A stretch of 20,542 bases of DNA, taken from the NCBI GenBank assembly GCA_030625905.1, contig DAOUQA010000008.1:1-20542 (forward strand), written 5' to 3'. Source of the DNA: Kiritimatiellales bacterium. GTDB lineage: Bacteria > Verrucomicrobiota > Kiritimatiellia > Kiritimatiellales > Pontiellaceae. Shown piece after piece: positions 7,419 to 14,868 of this stretch. The notes beneath the pieces were generated by a model that searched no databases, was not told the origin of the DNA, and worked only from the letters and a program-made list of their open reading frames with translations. Position numbers and translations under genes: made by a program. The number at the start of each line of letters is the position of its first letter. The stretch's first letter is position 1.

Positions 7419-8486
7419 ATGACCAAGCAGACAAAACAGTTTCTCGCCGATCTAATCAATAGCATCAGCCCGTCAGGCTACGAAGCGCCGGTAGCCAAGG
7501 TGTGGAAGGCCGAAGCGGAAAAATTCGCATCCAAGGTTTGGACGGATACGCATGGCAACTCGCACGCCATCGTCAATCCCGGCGGTTCGCCGCGCGTCAT
7601 GCTTGCCGGACACTACGATGAAATCGGCTTCCAGATTTCCTATATCGACGACAAGGGCTTCCTCTGGATCCAGGCGCTGGGTGGCTGGGATCCGCAGATC
7701 GCCCAGGGGCAGCGCGTGCAGATCATGACCAAGAAGGGCGTTGTCCGTGGTGTGATCGGCAAGGTGGCCATTCACATGCAGACGCCCGAGCAGCGCAAGA
7801 AGGTTTCCGAGGTGAAGGATCTATGGGTCGATATCGGCGCAAAGGACAAGAGGGCTGCCGAAAAGATGGTCGAGATTGGTGACCCGCTGGTGGTGGCCTA
7901 TGGTTTTGAAGAGCTCGCCAATGGTCTTGCGGTCGGTCGAGCATTCGATGACCGTGCCGGCGCGTTCGTGGTGCTAGAAGCCGCGAAGCAGCTCGCAAAG
8001 CTCAGCCCCAACGCCGAGATCCACGCCGTCGCCACGGTGCAGGAAGAGATTGGCCTGCGCGGAGCCACTACCGCCGCCTATGGTATCGATCCCGATATTG
8101 GAATCGCCGTTGACGTCACTTTCGCCACCGACCACCCGAACATGGGTGACGCAATAAAGCGCGAAAACCTGATCGAGCTGGGCAAAGGCCCCGTGTTGAC
8201 GCGCGGCCCGAACATTAATTCAAAACTATTCGACCTGCTGGTGAAAACCGCCAAGACCGAAAAGATTCCAGTGCAGATCAACGCCGAACCGCGCGGTACC
8301 GGCACCGATGCCAACGCCATCCAGCTCAACCGCGCCGGGGTGGTTTCCGGGCTTGTCAGCATCCCGCTGCGCTACATGCACAGCCCGTGCGAGCTCATCA
8401 GCCTCAAGGATCTGGAGCAGTGCACCAAGCTACTAGCCAAGACCGTTGCCAAGATTACGCCCCGCACCAACTTTGTGCCGTTTTAA
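7419..8486 (+). CDS. M42 family metallo-aminopeptidase / glutamyl aminopeptidase-like
   Basis: Di-metal (Zn or Co) aminopeptidase of the tetrahedral-aminopeptidase family, expected to trim peptides in the cytoplasm as a large homo-oligomer. The 355 residues have the full M42 set: AGHYDEIG at 63-70 (His65, Asp67), GRAFDDRAG near 173-181 (bridging Asp177 or 178), VQEEIGLRGA at 207-216 (Glu209 catalytic, Glu210 metal), VDVT with Asp232, and the last metal ligand His321 in YMHSPCE. The start is fixed by AAAGGAG at 7408-7414. Substrate preference (Glu/Asp, Leu, Lys) cannot be read from sequence alone. Next to a proline symporter it could serve amino-acid recycling, but the shared gap is weak evidence. 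Confidence 0.92.
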   Translation: MTKQTKQFLADLINSISPSGYEAPVAKVWKAEAEKFASKVWTDTHGNSHAIVNPGGSPRVMLAGHYDEIGFQISYIDDKGFLWIQALGGWDPQIAQGQRVQIMTKKGVVRGVIGKVAIHMQTPEQRKKVSEVKDLWVDIGAKDKRAAEKMVEIGDPLVVAYGFEELANGLAVGRAFDDRAGAFVVLEAAKQLAKLSPNAEIHAVATVQEEIGLRGATTAAYGIDPDIGIAVDVTFATDHPNMGDAIKRENLIELGKGPVLTRGPNINSKLFDLLVKTAKTEKIPVQINAEPRGTGTDANAIQLNRAGVVSGLVSIPLRYMHSPCELISLKDLEQCTKLLAKTVAKITPRTNFVPF

Positions 8487-8745
8487 AGCGGGCAACGCGA
8501 GGGGTTCAAGCGTGGGGTATTGGGGCGGTCAAATGGCAAACGTTGTCCGCAGGGACTCTTCCTCCGAGAAGTACCGGTTGCCGCTTCGCTGCCGGCTTTT
8601 CAAGCCAGCCTCACTTCGCAAGCGCGTGTCCTTTCAGGTAAGCGGTCTTTACGCCACGGCCGGGGATTTATACCTGTATGTTTTGGTAAATGGTATGAGA
8701 GCGGAACAAGGCCGAGCTTGATCACTCCGCCTGTCCTACTCGATT
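8487..8745. other. Gene-free stretch with small hairpins between convergent genes
   Basis: These 259 bases separate the convergent M42 gene and the small membrane gene. I see no credible gene: the open frames have no family match or good start. There are several small inverted repeats, such as GGCTT-TTC-AAGCC near 8597-8609 and CCGG pairs around 8574-8595, resembling the style of the insert at 595-650. No T-tailed terminator is evident. Confidence 0.4.
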
Positions 8746-9339
8746 TTAATCAGGATTGGATGTGGGGTTGCCTGTTGCCGCGCTCTCGGTTTCCATGTCT
8801 GATGGGATCCCATATTCTTTGGCGCAGTCCGGGCACATGCCATGGCTGAATTCGGCCTTGGTTTTTTCCTTGAGATAGGTATCGATCTTGGTCCAGCTGC
8901 CGTCATCGTCGAGAATACTTTTGCAGACCGCGCACAGGGAATGGATGCCTCCGATTTCCTGCACCTGTGAAAGAGCCTTCTGTAGCTTTTCATTGGCCTC
9001 CGTCAGCATGGTCTCCCTGTTGGAAAACCGGTCGATTTTTTTGCTCAAAACCCCCGGCGCAACGGCGGCGAGGACTTCGACTGCAATATAGGCTGGCGAA
9101 CTAGCAAAAGCCATGAAGCTGGTGGAAACTCCAAACTGGCTGTAGATATAAGATGTGGCGGGCACCAGTAGCAGAGCCGTAAGAAGACCGGTTACGATGC
9201 CGTACAGCCACGCCATGTAGCCGATCAGAGCGATCCCCAGGAAGAAGTAGGGTTCTCGGCTAGGCGCAACATAGCGCAAAATCAGGGCATAACCCGCGGT
9301 TGCCGCTATCGCCACAATCAATTTGACATATTTGTTCAT
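8746..9339 (-). CDS. Four-helix membrane sensor-like protein with a four-Cys C-terminal motif
   Basis: A 197-residue protein. Residues 1-100 hold about four membrane segments (roughly 5-23, 30-46, 48-68, 80-98) with the motif AWLYGIVTGLLTA (43-55), which both kinase-like proteins at 17006-19095 share. A short helical linker (103-128) follows, then the module HSLCAVCKSILDDDGSW (133-149) and SHGMCPDC (165-172). The cysteines 136, 139, 169 and 172 make a C-x2-C plus C-x2-C set, a module I know from the C-termini of many PAS and receiver proteins, where it probably binds zinc. No kinase, receiver or other enzyme domain is present. I chose the ATG at 9339 over a TTG at 9396, which overlaps argC. 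It lies 31 bases after argC and is probably cotranscribed with it. Function unknown; likely a signalling partner. Confidence 0.8.
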   Translation of the reverse strand: MNKYVKLIVAIAATAGYALILRYVAPSREPYFFLGIALIGYMAWLYGIVTGLLTALLLVPATSYIYSQFGVSTSFMAFASSPAYIAVEVLAAVAPGVLSKKIDRFSNRETMLTEANEKLQKALSQVQEIGGIHSLCAVCKSILDDDGSWTKIDTYLKEKTKAEFSHGMCPDCAKEYGIPSDMETESAATGNPTSNPD

Positions 9340-9370
9340 GGCCTCGCTTTTCTGCGTTTTTCTATCCTTA

Positions 9371-10420
9371 TTAAGGATATTGTCCCGCAGACGCAAGTCC
9401 CATGCCAGAATCCATGCCGAACATTAGGTTCATGTTCTGTAAAGCATTTCCCGCTTGCCCTTTCATCAGGTTGTCGATGTGCGAAATCACCCGCAACCGG
9501 TTGTTTCGCATATCCACATCCACCGTCAGGTTGCAATAGTTGGTGCCCCGAATGTCGGAGATACTGGTAGGTGTCGAAGCGTCAAGAACCCGTATAAATC
9601 TATTATTCTCGTTAAATTCCTTGTAGATCCCGAGAATTTCATCGGCTGTTTGGCCGCTCAGTGTGGCATAGAGGCACGACATGATGCCGCGGCAGGTGGG
9701 CACCACCTGCGCGGTGAAAGTGACCTGTAGGTCTTCGTCGCCAAGGGCGCCGAGTTCCTGTTCGATCTCAACCATATGCTGGTGGCCTGCCAGCTTGTAG
9801 GCGTTCATGTTGTCGTAGCGGTTGGGATAGTGAAAAGCGGCGGCGGGCTTCTTCCCTGCTCCGGAGACGCCTGTCTTGCAGTCGCAAATGATGCTCTTTA
9901 TATCGATGATGCCCGCGGCAACGGCCGGTGCCAGGCCGAGAATGCAGCTCGCGGCAAAACAGCCGGGATTGCCCACGAGCATCTGCGTATCGTCAATCTC
10001 ATGGAGTTCCGACAGGCCATAGACCGTTTCCGTAAGCAGGGCGGGGGATTTATGCACGGGATCAAGGCCGATGAAGTTGGCGTATTCGGCATACTGTTCC
10101 GGCGTGCCGAAACGGAAGTCGCCGCTGTAGTCGATCACTTTGGCTCCGCGCTCAAGCTCTTCGCCCGCTGTTTGCATGCCGACTCCGTCCGGCGTGGAAA
10201 AGAAAACCACGTCGTATTGCTCCTTCGCCTTTGGATCGTCGGGCGAAACAATAACCTCGTCGCAGAATCCCCGCAGGTGCGGAAAGACATCGCTCATTTT
10301 TCGGCCGATATCCGACAGATCCACCATGCAGCCAATTTCCGCTTCCGGATGCCTCAGTAGCAGTTCCGTGATTCCGGCGCCGCCATATCCACCCGCACCA
10401 ATAATTTTTGCTTTGATCAT
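9371..10420 (-). CDS. argC: N-acetyl-gamma-glutamyl-phosphate reductase
   Basis: NADPH-dependent reduction of N-acetylglutamyl phosphate to the semialdehyde, third step of arginine synthesis, in the cytoplasm. The 349 residues are the normal length. Visible marks: GAGGYGGAG (8-16, dinucleotide-binding loop), VGNPGCFAAS (149-158) with catalytic Cys154, KTGVSGAGK (182-190), and GHQHMVEIEQ (212-221) with the catalytic His region. A good AGGAG site precedes the ATG. No other arg gene is nearby. The hypothetical membrane gene follows after 31 bases, an odd partner for a biosynthetic gene. Confidence 0.96.
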   Translation of the reverse strand: MIKAKIIGAGGYGGAGITELLLRHPEAEIGCMVDLSDIGRKMSDVFPHLRGFCDEVIVSPDDPKAKEQYDVVFFSTPDGVGMQTAGEELERGAKVIDYSGDFRFGTPEQYAEYANFIGLDPVHKSPALLTETVYGLSELHEIDDTQMLVGNPGCFAASCILGLAPAVAAGIIDIKSIICDCKTGVSGAGKKPAAAFHYPNRYDNMNAYKLAGHQHMVEIEQELGALGDEDLQVTFTAQVVPTCRGIMSCLYATLSGQTADEILGIYKEFNENNRFIRVLDASTPTSISDIRGTNYCNLTVDVDMRNNRLRVISHIDNLMKGQAGNALQNMNLMFGMDSGMGLASAGQYP

Positions 10421-10525
10421 GATTTTCTCCTAAAAAATGTGGAGGGAAATTAAACTACCCCATCCGGCGAATCGACCCTAAACTGGCGGAATATTGGTCT
10501 TCCCGGCTTGTGTCATGGAAAGGGA

Positions 10526-12505
10526 TCATGGCGCAGGATTTCCATCCTGCGCCGATGGAGAGACCGGCTTCTGTGGTGAGGAAATTCCGTGTTTACTTTG
10601 AAGGATTCGCTCCTGCCGGTCGCGCAGGATTTCCTTGTTGGTCCAGACCCCGTAGGGGTCGCGATAGGGCAGGCCGCGGGTGGTTTCGCGGATCAGTTTA
10701 ATTTCGTGGTCGGGCAGGGGGCTCCCGATATCCTCTTCCCGCATGGCGGCGATGGTGCCGCCGCGCTGTCGTCCGGCCGGATTGGTTTCGCCGATGAAGA
10801 AGCCAGCTTCCATTAGTCCCGCGCGCACGGGGATGGCGGCACAGTAGGTCAGTAGTACGGCATCGGCTTTCATAACGGCCTTGAGCTTGCGAAAAAAATC
10901 AATCGTCCACAGCTCGCTGTTGCGCTGCGTGGAAAAGGCGTCGAGGAAGACGAGGTCAAAAGCATTGGGTTCGAGTTTTGTGATGGTGTAGCGCGCATCG
11001 CCCCAATGCATTTCGATTGATGCGTGATCCGTGATCCGCCTTTGGCTATGGCGCGTCAAGTTGCTTGATTCGCACTGGTCATGGAGCTTGGCCAGTGTAC
11101 TTTTCCAGTCAAAGGCATCTGTTTCCAGGGTCTGGATGTTTTTGGCGGCCATGCCCACGACGCGCCGATCCATTTCTAAAGCGGTAACTTTTAATTCCCT
11201 AGTGCCTAGGGCCTTGTGCCTAGGGCCTCTCACGGCAATATTCATCGCCGCGAGGCTATTGTACCCCAGTCCAAAGCAGACATCCAATAATTGGACATCG
11301 CCCTTGGTTAACCGTTCCTTAAGCTTTCCCGGAACGACGTATTTTTCTTCCGCTTCCATCCGCGCCCCGGCAGGCGTGTGGTAGTGTTCCTTGTAGTCCT
11401 CGTTCCAGAAGGTGATGGAATTGTCGCCGGTGGTGACGGAATGAATGGAGGGTTGGATTATTGGATTGGTGGATCGTGCTGTATCCAACACTCCATTCAT
11501 CCCCTTATCCATTAATCCTCCCCAAAGATCCCCCTGCCGCCACTCCCGGAAAATCATCTGCTGCACGACATAGTCGCGGAACTGACCCTTGGCCATGTGC
11601 CATTTCGGGGCAATGAGTTCTTCGGCGAGCGTATCGGTGGTCAAGCGCATGATCGGAATACCGGGCGGCATGCGCCGGATAAAGTCCATCAGGTGCTCGG
11701 CAAAGTCATGTTCCATTAGGGGACGAATATTTATTTCATTAGCCGCGCAAGAGTGCAGAGAACTCAAAGATTCTGATCCTTCTGGTTTTTGTGTTCCTTG
11801 CGTTCTTTTGCGGCTAATAAGAGCTTTGTATTCCCCGGCGAGGGCGGTGTCTTTTTCGATGTGCAGGTTATGGATTTTGATTGCATCGATGGGCAGGGTG
11901 GCGAGGGTATCGGCGGTCTGCTGGAAATCCTCGGCGGTTTCACCGGGCAGGCCGAGGATGACATGCACGGCGACCTTGATGTCGAGTTCGTGTAGTTTTT
12001 TGATTGCGGTTTCGCTCGCCGCCCAGTCGTGGCCGCGGTTGATGCGTTCCAGCGTCCGGTCATGCACGGTCTGGACGCCCAGCTCGACCCATGTTTCGGT
12101 CTGTTTGTTCAGTTCCGTAAGAAAAGCATAGGCCTGCGGGGTCAGGCCGTCAGGGCGGGTGCCGAAACTGGCGGCGGCAAAGTCGAAGGCGTTGAGCAGG
12201 TCGAGATAGAGCTTCTGTTGGTCGTCGCCAAAGGTGGCGGAGAAGGCCTGAATGTAAGCCATGTATTTCTTCGCCCTGTAGCGGTCGCGCGCAAAGCGGA
12301 TCGCTTCGGCCATCTGCTCCTCAACCGTTTCTTTGCCAAGGGTTTGCACGGCACGCGCGCCGCGCTCGTTGCAGAACGTACAGCCGCCGGAGCCGCCGGG
12401 CTCACGGTTTGGGCAGCCGAGGCCAAAGTCGATCGGAACACGAAAGAGCGGCTCGCCATAGCGCTCCTTCATGTAGTCCTTGTACTGGAGATAGGGTTTG
12501 TCCAT
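10526..12505 (-). CDS. Fusion of a YtqA/YhcC-type radical SAM enzyme and an MnmD-type tRNA methyltransferase
   Basis: A 659-residue two-domain protein. The N-terminal part (about 1-330) follows the TIGR01212 radical SAM family: CPNRE at 31-35 and GCTFC at 41-45 give the iron-sulfur cysteines 31, 42 and 45, then GTRPDGL (115-121), ELGVQT (141-146) and HVILGLPGET (181-190). The C-terminal part (about 362-620) follows the DUF752/MnmD methyltransferases: NSITFWNEDYKEHYHT (362-377), LLDVCFGLGYNS (406-417, SAM loop), FDLVFLDAFS (516-525) and a conserved LWTIDFF. MnmD makes mnm5U from nm5U at tRNA wobble uridine; YtqA has, as I recall, been linked to the preceding cmnm5-to-nm5 step. I start at the ATG at 12505 because family similarity begins there. 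A start at 12559 (ATGA overlap with the dihydroorotase gene) would add 18 residues from intergenic hairpins. Several in-frame repeat inserts are listed separately. Confidence 0.88.
   Translation of the reverse strand: MDKPYLQYKDYMKERYGEPLFRVPIDFGLGCPNREPGGSGGCTFCNERGARAVQTLGKETVEEQMAEAIRFARDRYRAKKYMAYIQAFSATFGDDQQKLYLDLLNAFDFAAASFGTRPDGLTPQAYAFLTELNKQTETWVELGVQTVHDRTLERINRGHDWAASETAIKKLHELDIKVAVHVILGLPGETAEDFQQTADTLATLPIDAIKIHNLHIEKDTALAGEYKALISRKRTQGTQKPEGSESLSSLHSCAANEINIRPLMEHDFAEHLMDFIRRMPPGIPIMRLTTDTLAEELIAPKWHMAKGQFRDYVVQQMIFREWRQGDLWGGLMDKGMNGVLDTARSTNPIIQPSIHSVTTGDNSITFWNEDYKEHYHTPAGARMEAEEKYVVPGKLKERLTKGDVQLLDVCFGLGYNSLAAMNIAVRGPRHKALGTRELKVTALEMDRRVVGMAAKNIQTLETDAFDWKSTLAKLHDQCESSNLTRHSQRRITDHASIEMHWGDARYTITKLEPNAFDLVFLDAFSTQRNSELWTIDFFRKLKAVMKADAVLLTYCAAIPVRAGLMEAGFFIGETNPAGRQRGGTIAAMREEDIGSPLPDHEIKLIRETTRGLPYRDPYGVWTNKEILRDRQERILQSKHGISSPQKPVSPSAQDGNPAP
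10530..10553. repeat. Hairpin at the 3' end of the radical SAM/MnmD gene
   Basis: GGCGCAGGAT (10530-10539) and ATCCTGCGCC (10544-10553) form a perfect 10-bp stem with loop TTCC, two bases inside the stop codon at 10526-10528. It encodes the last residues (AQDGNPA). There is no T run on either strand. It could still pause or stabilise transcripts, or be another short repeat that has been read into the gene end. Confidence 0.7.
11008..11056. repeat. Short tandem repeat inside the methyltransferase domain (CGTGATCC)
   Basis: CGTGATCC is repeated with an 8-base period at 11023-11038. It encodes the polar stretch RHSQRRITDHAS (residues 485-496), which sits in a loop between conserved methyltransferase segments and looks unlike either flank. 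Confidence 0.5.
11202..11228. repeat. 14-base tandem repeat inside the methyltransferase domain (GTGCCTAGGGCCT)
   Basis: GTGCCTAGGGCCT occurs at 11202-11214 and 11216-11228, a perfect 13-base match at a 14-base period. Each unit contains the palindrome CCTAGG. It encodes RGPRHKALGTRE (residues 426-437), inserted after the SAM-binding loop region, where relatives should be shorter. Confidence 0.6.
11441..11500. repeat. 60-bp inverted-repeat element at the domain junction
   Basis: Arms of 17 bases, beginning ATGAATGGAG (11441) and ending CTCCATTCAT (11500), are complementary at 16 of 17 positions. The element is 60 bp, exactly 20 codons, and encodes the linker MNGVLDTARSTNPIIQPSIH between the radical SAM and methyltransferase domains. 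The centre has ATTGG-rich words of the kind seen in intergenic repeats. Confidence 0.75.
11738..11818. repeat. 81-bp element with ATTAGCCGC ends inserted in frame in the radical SAM domain
   Basis: ATTAGCCGCGCAAGA (11738-11752) and TCTTTTGCGGCTAAT (11804-11818) are inverted ends matching at 13 of 15 positions. The element is 81 bp, 27 codons, so the frame is kept. It encodes polar, low-complexity residues about 230-257 (such as SRKRTQGTQKPEGSESLSS) between two parts of the radical SAM family sequence that are normally almost adjacent. Confidence 0.8.
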
Positions 12506-12511
12506 AGCAAG

Positions 12512-12555
12512 GCAGGCTGGAAGCCTGCGGCACGTATCGCCGCCATCTTGGCGGC
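12512..12555. repeat. Two adjacent hairpins between the dihydroorotase and fusion genes
   Basis: GCAGGCT-GGA-AGCCTGC (12512-12528) and GCCGCCA-TCT-TGGCGGC (12539-12555) are two perfect 7-bp stems that fill the 50 bases between the dihydroorotase stop (12556) and the ATG at 12505. Neither has a T run. They are the reason for rejecting the upstream start at 12559. Confidence 0.75.
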
Positions 12556-13875
12556 TCATCGGTTGAAGAGCAGCCGCTGCCCGCGGACGGTGTCGTTGAC
12601 TTGTCCATCCATGCAGGCGAGTTTCCCGTTGACGAGGGTGGCGGCGATGGAGGATTTAAAGGTGGTTCCTTCAAAGGGCGACCAAGCGCATTTGTATTCG
12701 ATGTTTTCCTTGGAAACGGTGTGTGGTGTTTCCGTGTCGATCAGGACGAGGTCGGCCCAATAGCCCTCACGGATGAATCCGCGTCCCAGGGTTTTGAAAA
12801 TCCGTGCGGGATTGTGTGCGGTCTTTTCGGCGACGGTTTCCACGGGCAGAAATTCGAGCAGGGAGACGAGCGCGCTTTGGATGACGGGCAGACCGGAGGG
12901 GGCGGAGCCATAGGGTTTTTGTTTCTCTTCCCAAAGATGCGGCGCATGGTCGGTGCCGACGGTATCAATCACATTATTGATCAGAGCCTTCCGGAGAGCG
13001 GCACGGTCGGCGGCGGTTTTGATGGCGGGGTTGCATTTAATCAGTGCGCCCTTGGTTTCGTAGTCGTCGGCGGAGAACCAGAGGTGATGCGGGCAGGCTT
13101 CGACGGTGATTTTCTTGCTTTCAGCCGAACCCGGTTTGAACAGTTCCAGCTCCCTGGCAGTGGTGAGGTGCAGTACGTGCATCTGGGCAGCGTGCTTTGT
13201 GGCGAGTTCGACGGCGAGGGCGGTGGATTGATAGCAGGCCTCCTCGGAGCGGATGTTGGGATGTTCTGAAAAGGGGATGTTTTCGCCAAACTTTTCACGC
13301 GCGGCCTGTTCGTTTTTCCGGATGGTGTTGGTGTCCTCGCAATGCACGGAAACCGGGACCTCCACCTTGCCGAAGATTTCCTCCAGGGCTTGGAAACGAT
13401 CAACGAGCAGGTTGCCGGTGGAGGCACCCATGAAGAGCTTTACGCCGCAGACGGTTTTTGGATCCATTGCCAGCAGCTCGCCGAGGTTGTGGTTGGAGGC
13501 GCCGAGGTGGAAGGAATAGTTGGTGACGCACTTGGTGGCAGCAAGAGCAAATTTCTGCTCGAGGATTTCGTTGGTGACGGCGGCAGGGCTGGTATTGGGC
13601 ATCTCCATGATGGAGGTGACGCCGCCGGCAACGGCCGCGCGTGTTTCGGAATGCAGGTCGGCCTTCTGCTCCAGCCCCGGTTCGCGGCAGTGGACGTGGC
13701 AGTCGATCATGCCGGGCAGGAGCGCCTTACCCTGAGCATCGATGACCGTGTCGGCCGGTTGGTTGGTCAGGCTGGAACTGATCTTCTCGATCCGCCCGTT
13801 CTTGATGAACACATCGGCGGGTCGGGAGGAACCCTCGTTTACGAGATTGGCGTTGGCAATCAGTATCGTTTGCAT
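12556..13875 (-). CDS. pyrC: Dihydroorotase
   Basis: Zinc amidohydrolase that cyclises carbamoyl aspartate to dihydroorotate in pyrimidine synthesis. The 439 residues carry the type I set: DCHVHCREPG (58-67; zinc His60 and His62), GVKLFMG (144-150) with Lys146, the residue carboxylated in this class, VHCED (177-181; His178), HVLHLT (233-238; His236), CPHHLWFS (261-268), CNPAIK (281-286) and GTDHAPH (307-313; catalytic Asp309). A hydantoinase or allantoinase is the main alternative, but the REPG and NPAIK boxes favour dihydroorotase. Class I genes are often named pyrC, though no other pyr gene is in the window to confirm it. No clear ribosome binding site is seen. The radical SAM/MnmD gene follows on the same strand. 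Confidence 0.93.
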   Translation of the reverse strand: MQTILIANANLVNEGSSRPADVFIKNGRIEKISSSLTNQPADTVIDAQGKALLPGMIDCHVHCREPGLEQKADLHSETRAAVAGGVTSIMEMPNTSPAAVTNEILEQKFALAATKCVTNYSFHLGASNHNLGELLAMDPKTVCGVKLFMGASTGNLLVDRFQALEEIFGKVEVPVSVHCEDTNTIRKNEQAAREKFGENIPFSEHPNIRSEEACYQSTALAVELATKHAAQMHVLHLTTARELELFKPGSAESKKITVEACPHHLWFSADDYETKGALIKCNPAIKTAADRAALRKALINNVIDTVGTDHAPHLWEEKQKPYGSAPSGLPVIQSALVSLLEFLPVETVAEKTAHNPARIFKTLGRGFIREGYWADLVLIDTETPHTVSKENIEYKCAWSPFEGTTFKSSIAATLVNGKLACMDGQVNDTVRGQRLLFNR

Positions 13876-13914
13876 GCGGGCAGACTATGCAAACGGCAGG
13901 TGTGATGCAAGCAG

Positions 13915-13976
13915 GGCAGAATCATTTGTAGCTCAGTCCTAATTGGAAAATGGTTCTGCCACTAAATGATTCTGCC
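13915..13976. repeat. 62-bp inverted-repeat element with GGCAGAATCATTT ends
   Basis: GGCAGAATCATTT (13915-13927) and AAATGATTCTGCC (13964-13976) are perfect 13-bp inverted arms, with a third GGTTCTGCC word at 13952-13960. It lies in the 116-base gap between the dihydroorotase start and the DUF6868-like gene. A similar but not identical element lies at 20388-20438. Confidence 0.8.
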
Positions 13977-13991
13977 TATATCCCGTTTTTG

Positions 13992-14234
13992 TCAGCACAG
14001 GATGGTTAGCGCGATCCAGGGCACCAGCACGAAGACAATGAAGGCGATCTTGTAAAAGCCGAGGTAGCCGTACAGGAAAGCGTTGATTGTTTCCGGGGCG
14101 AGGCCAAATATTTTGCCATGGACGCGCTGGATGAGTCCCTTTGCTGTCATACACATAATGGCTGAAACCATGAACATTCCGAAGTTGATCAGCGTCATCC
14201 ATCCGAAGAATCCCTTAAGTAATACCATATCCAT
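13992..14234 (-). CDS. Small membrane protein, DUF6868-like
   Basis: An 80-residue protein with two or three membrane segments (about residues 5-28 and 52-78) around a short conserved loop, RVHGKIFGLAPETINAFLYGYLGFYKI (split here as RVHGKIFGL, 37-45, and YGYLGFYKI, 54-62). The overall pattern, including LVPWIAL near the end, resembles the DUF6868 family of short membrane proteins of unknown function. The frame extends further upstream, but I chose the ATG at 14234 because AAGGAGG (14246-14240 on the minus strand) lies five bases before it. It diverges from the Rrf2 gene and stands alone. Confidence 0.8.
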   Translation of the reverse strand: MDMVLLKGFFGWMTLINFGMFMVSAIMCMTAKGLIQRVHGKIFGLAPETINAFLYGYLGFYKIAFIVFVLVPWIALTILC

Positions 14235-14371
14235 AAGTGCCTCCTTGTTTTGTGTGTGTTCCAGAAAATCTGCCGAAGTCCCATGGGATGTCAAGACCAT
14301 ATTCCGGGGCTGGAAACTTGGGTAAAAGTGGAATAAAAGGCTTGTGCGCAAGGCCGCTTCTGCTAGGTTGG

Positions 14372-14401
14372 TTGTGAATTAAGACTAAATAGGTCTAATA
14401 T
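14372..14401 (+). promoter_or_regulatory. Putative promoter and operator of the Rrf2-type regulator
   Basis: TTGTGA (14372-14377) and TAATAT (14396-14401) are spaced by 18 bases. Between and over them lies an imperfect dyad, TTAAGAC-N7-GTCTAAT (14379-14399), with AGAC/GTCT as the conserved core. Rrf2-family regulators commonly repress their own promoter through such AT-flanked dyads, so autoregulation is likely. GGAG at 14405-14408 then serves the ATG at 14416. Confidence 0.45.
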
Positions 14402-14415
14402 TTCGGAGACGTAGG

Positions 14416-14811
14416 ATGCTAAGGATTACAAAAATCACGGATTACGGCTTTGTCCTGCTGGCCTACATGGCGAGCCATGATCAGGATCTTCTTCACAATG
14501 CCAAGGATCTTTCGGCCACCAGCGGCCTCGCGCTTCCAACCGTAAGCAAGGTGCTGAAAATTTTGACGCAGGGCAAGATCCTGAAATCCCATCAAGGTAG
14601 CAAGGGCGGCTATTCCCTGTCACGGCCGGCTGGCGAAATAACGGCGCTCGAGATCCTTGAAGCAGTCGAAGGGCCGGTGGCCATTACCGACTGTTCCAGT
14701 ATCAAAGGCTGTGAACGCAACTGCCAGGTGAGTCCCAGTTGGCAAAAGGTCAACGGCACCGTTATTCGGTCGCTCAAGGAACTGACGCTAGTCGACATGG
14801 CTAGAGGGTAG
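14416..14811 (+). CDS. Rrf2-family regulator of SUF type (SufR-like)
   Basis: A 131-residue winged-helix regulator that senses iron-sulfur clusters. The N-terminus has the Rrf2 DNA-binding pattern (LRITKITDYGFVLLAYMA, 2-19; LPTVSKVLKIL, 40-50; GSKGGYSLSRP, 61-71). The sensor part has EAVEGPVAITDC (82-93) and three cysteines at 93, 99 and 103, the cluster ligands of this family. The ending SWQKVN...LTLVDMA is typical of the SUF regulator subgroup (TIGR02944). In relatives this gene heads a sufB-sufC-sufD-sufS operon. Here only broken sufB pieces follow, so the regulator appears to be an orphan controlling itself or a distant locus. The start has GGAG seven bases upstream. Confidence 0.92.
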   Translation: MLRITKITDYGFVLLAYMASHDQDLLHNAKDLSATSGLALPTVSKVLKILTQGKILKSHQGSKGGYSLSRPAGEITALEILEAVEGPVAITDCSSIKGCERNCQVSPSWQKVNGTVIRSLKELTLVDMARG

Positions 14812-14868
14812 GCCTTTCCATCTAGCATTGTCCGCATGGCTGGGGGGTTTAAATAGTACCATACATAG

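Noticed and set aside
12506..12559. An 18-residue upstream extension of the radical SAM/MnmD protein
   Set aside because: The ATGA overlap is attractive, but the added residues come from two hairpin repeats, and family similarity begins at the ATG at 12505. The choice is not certain.
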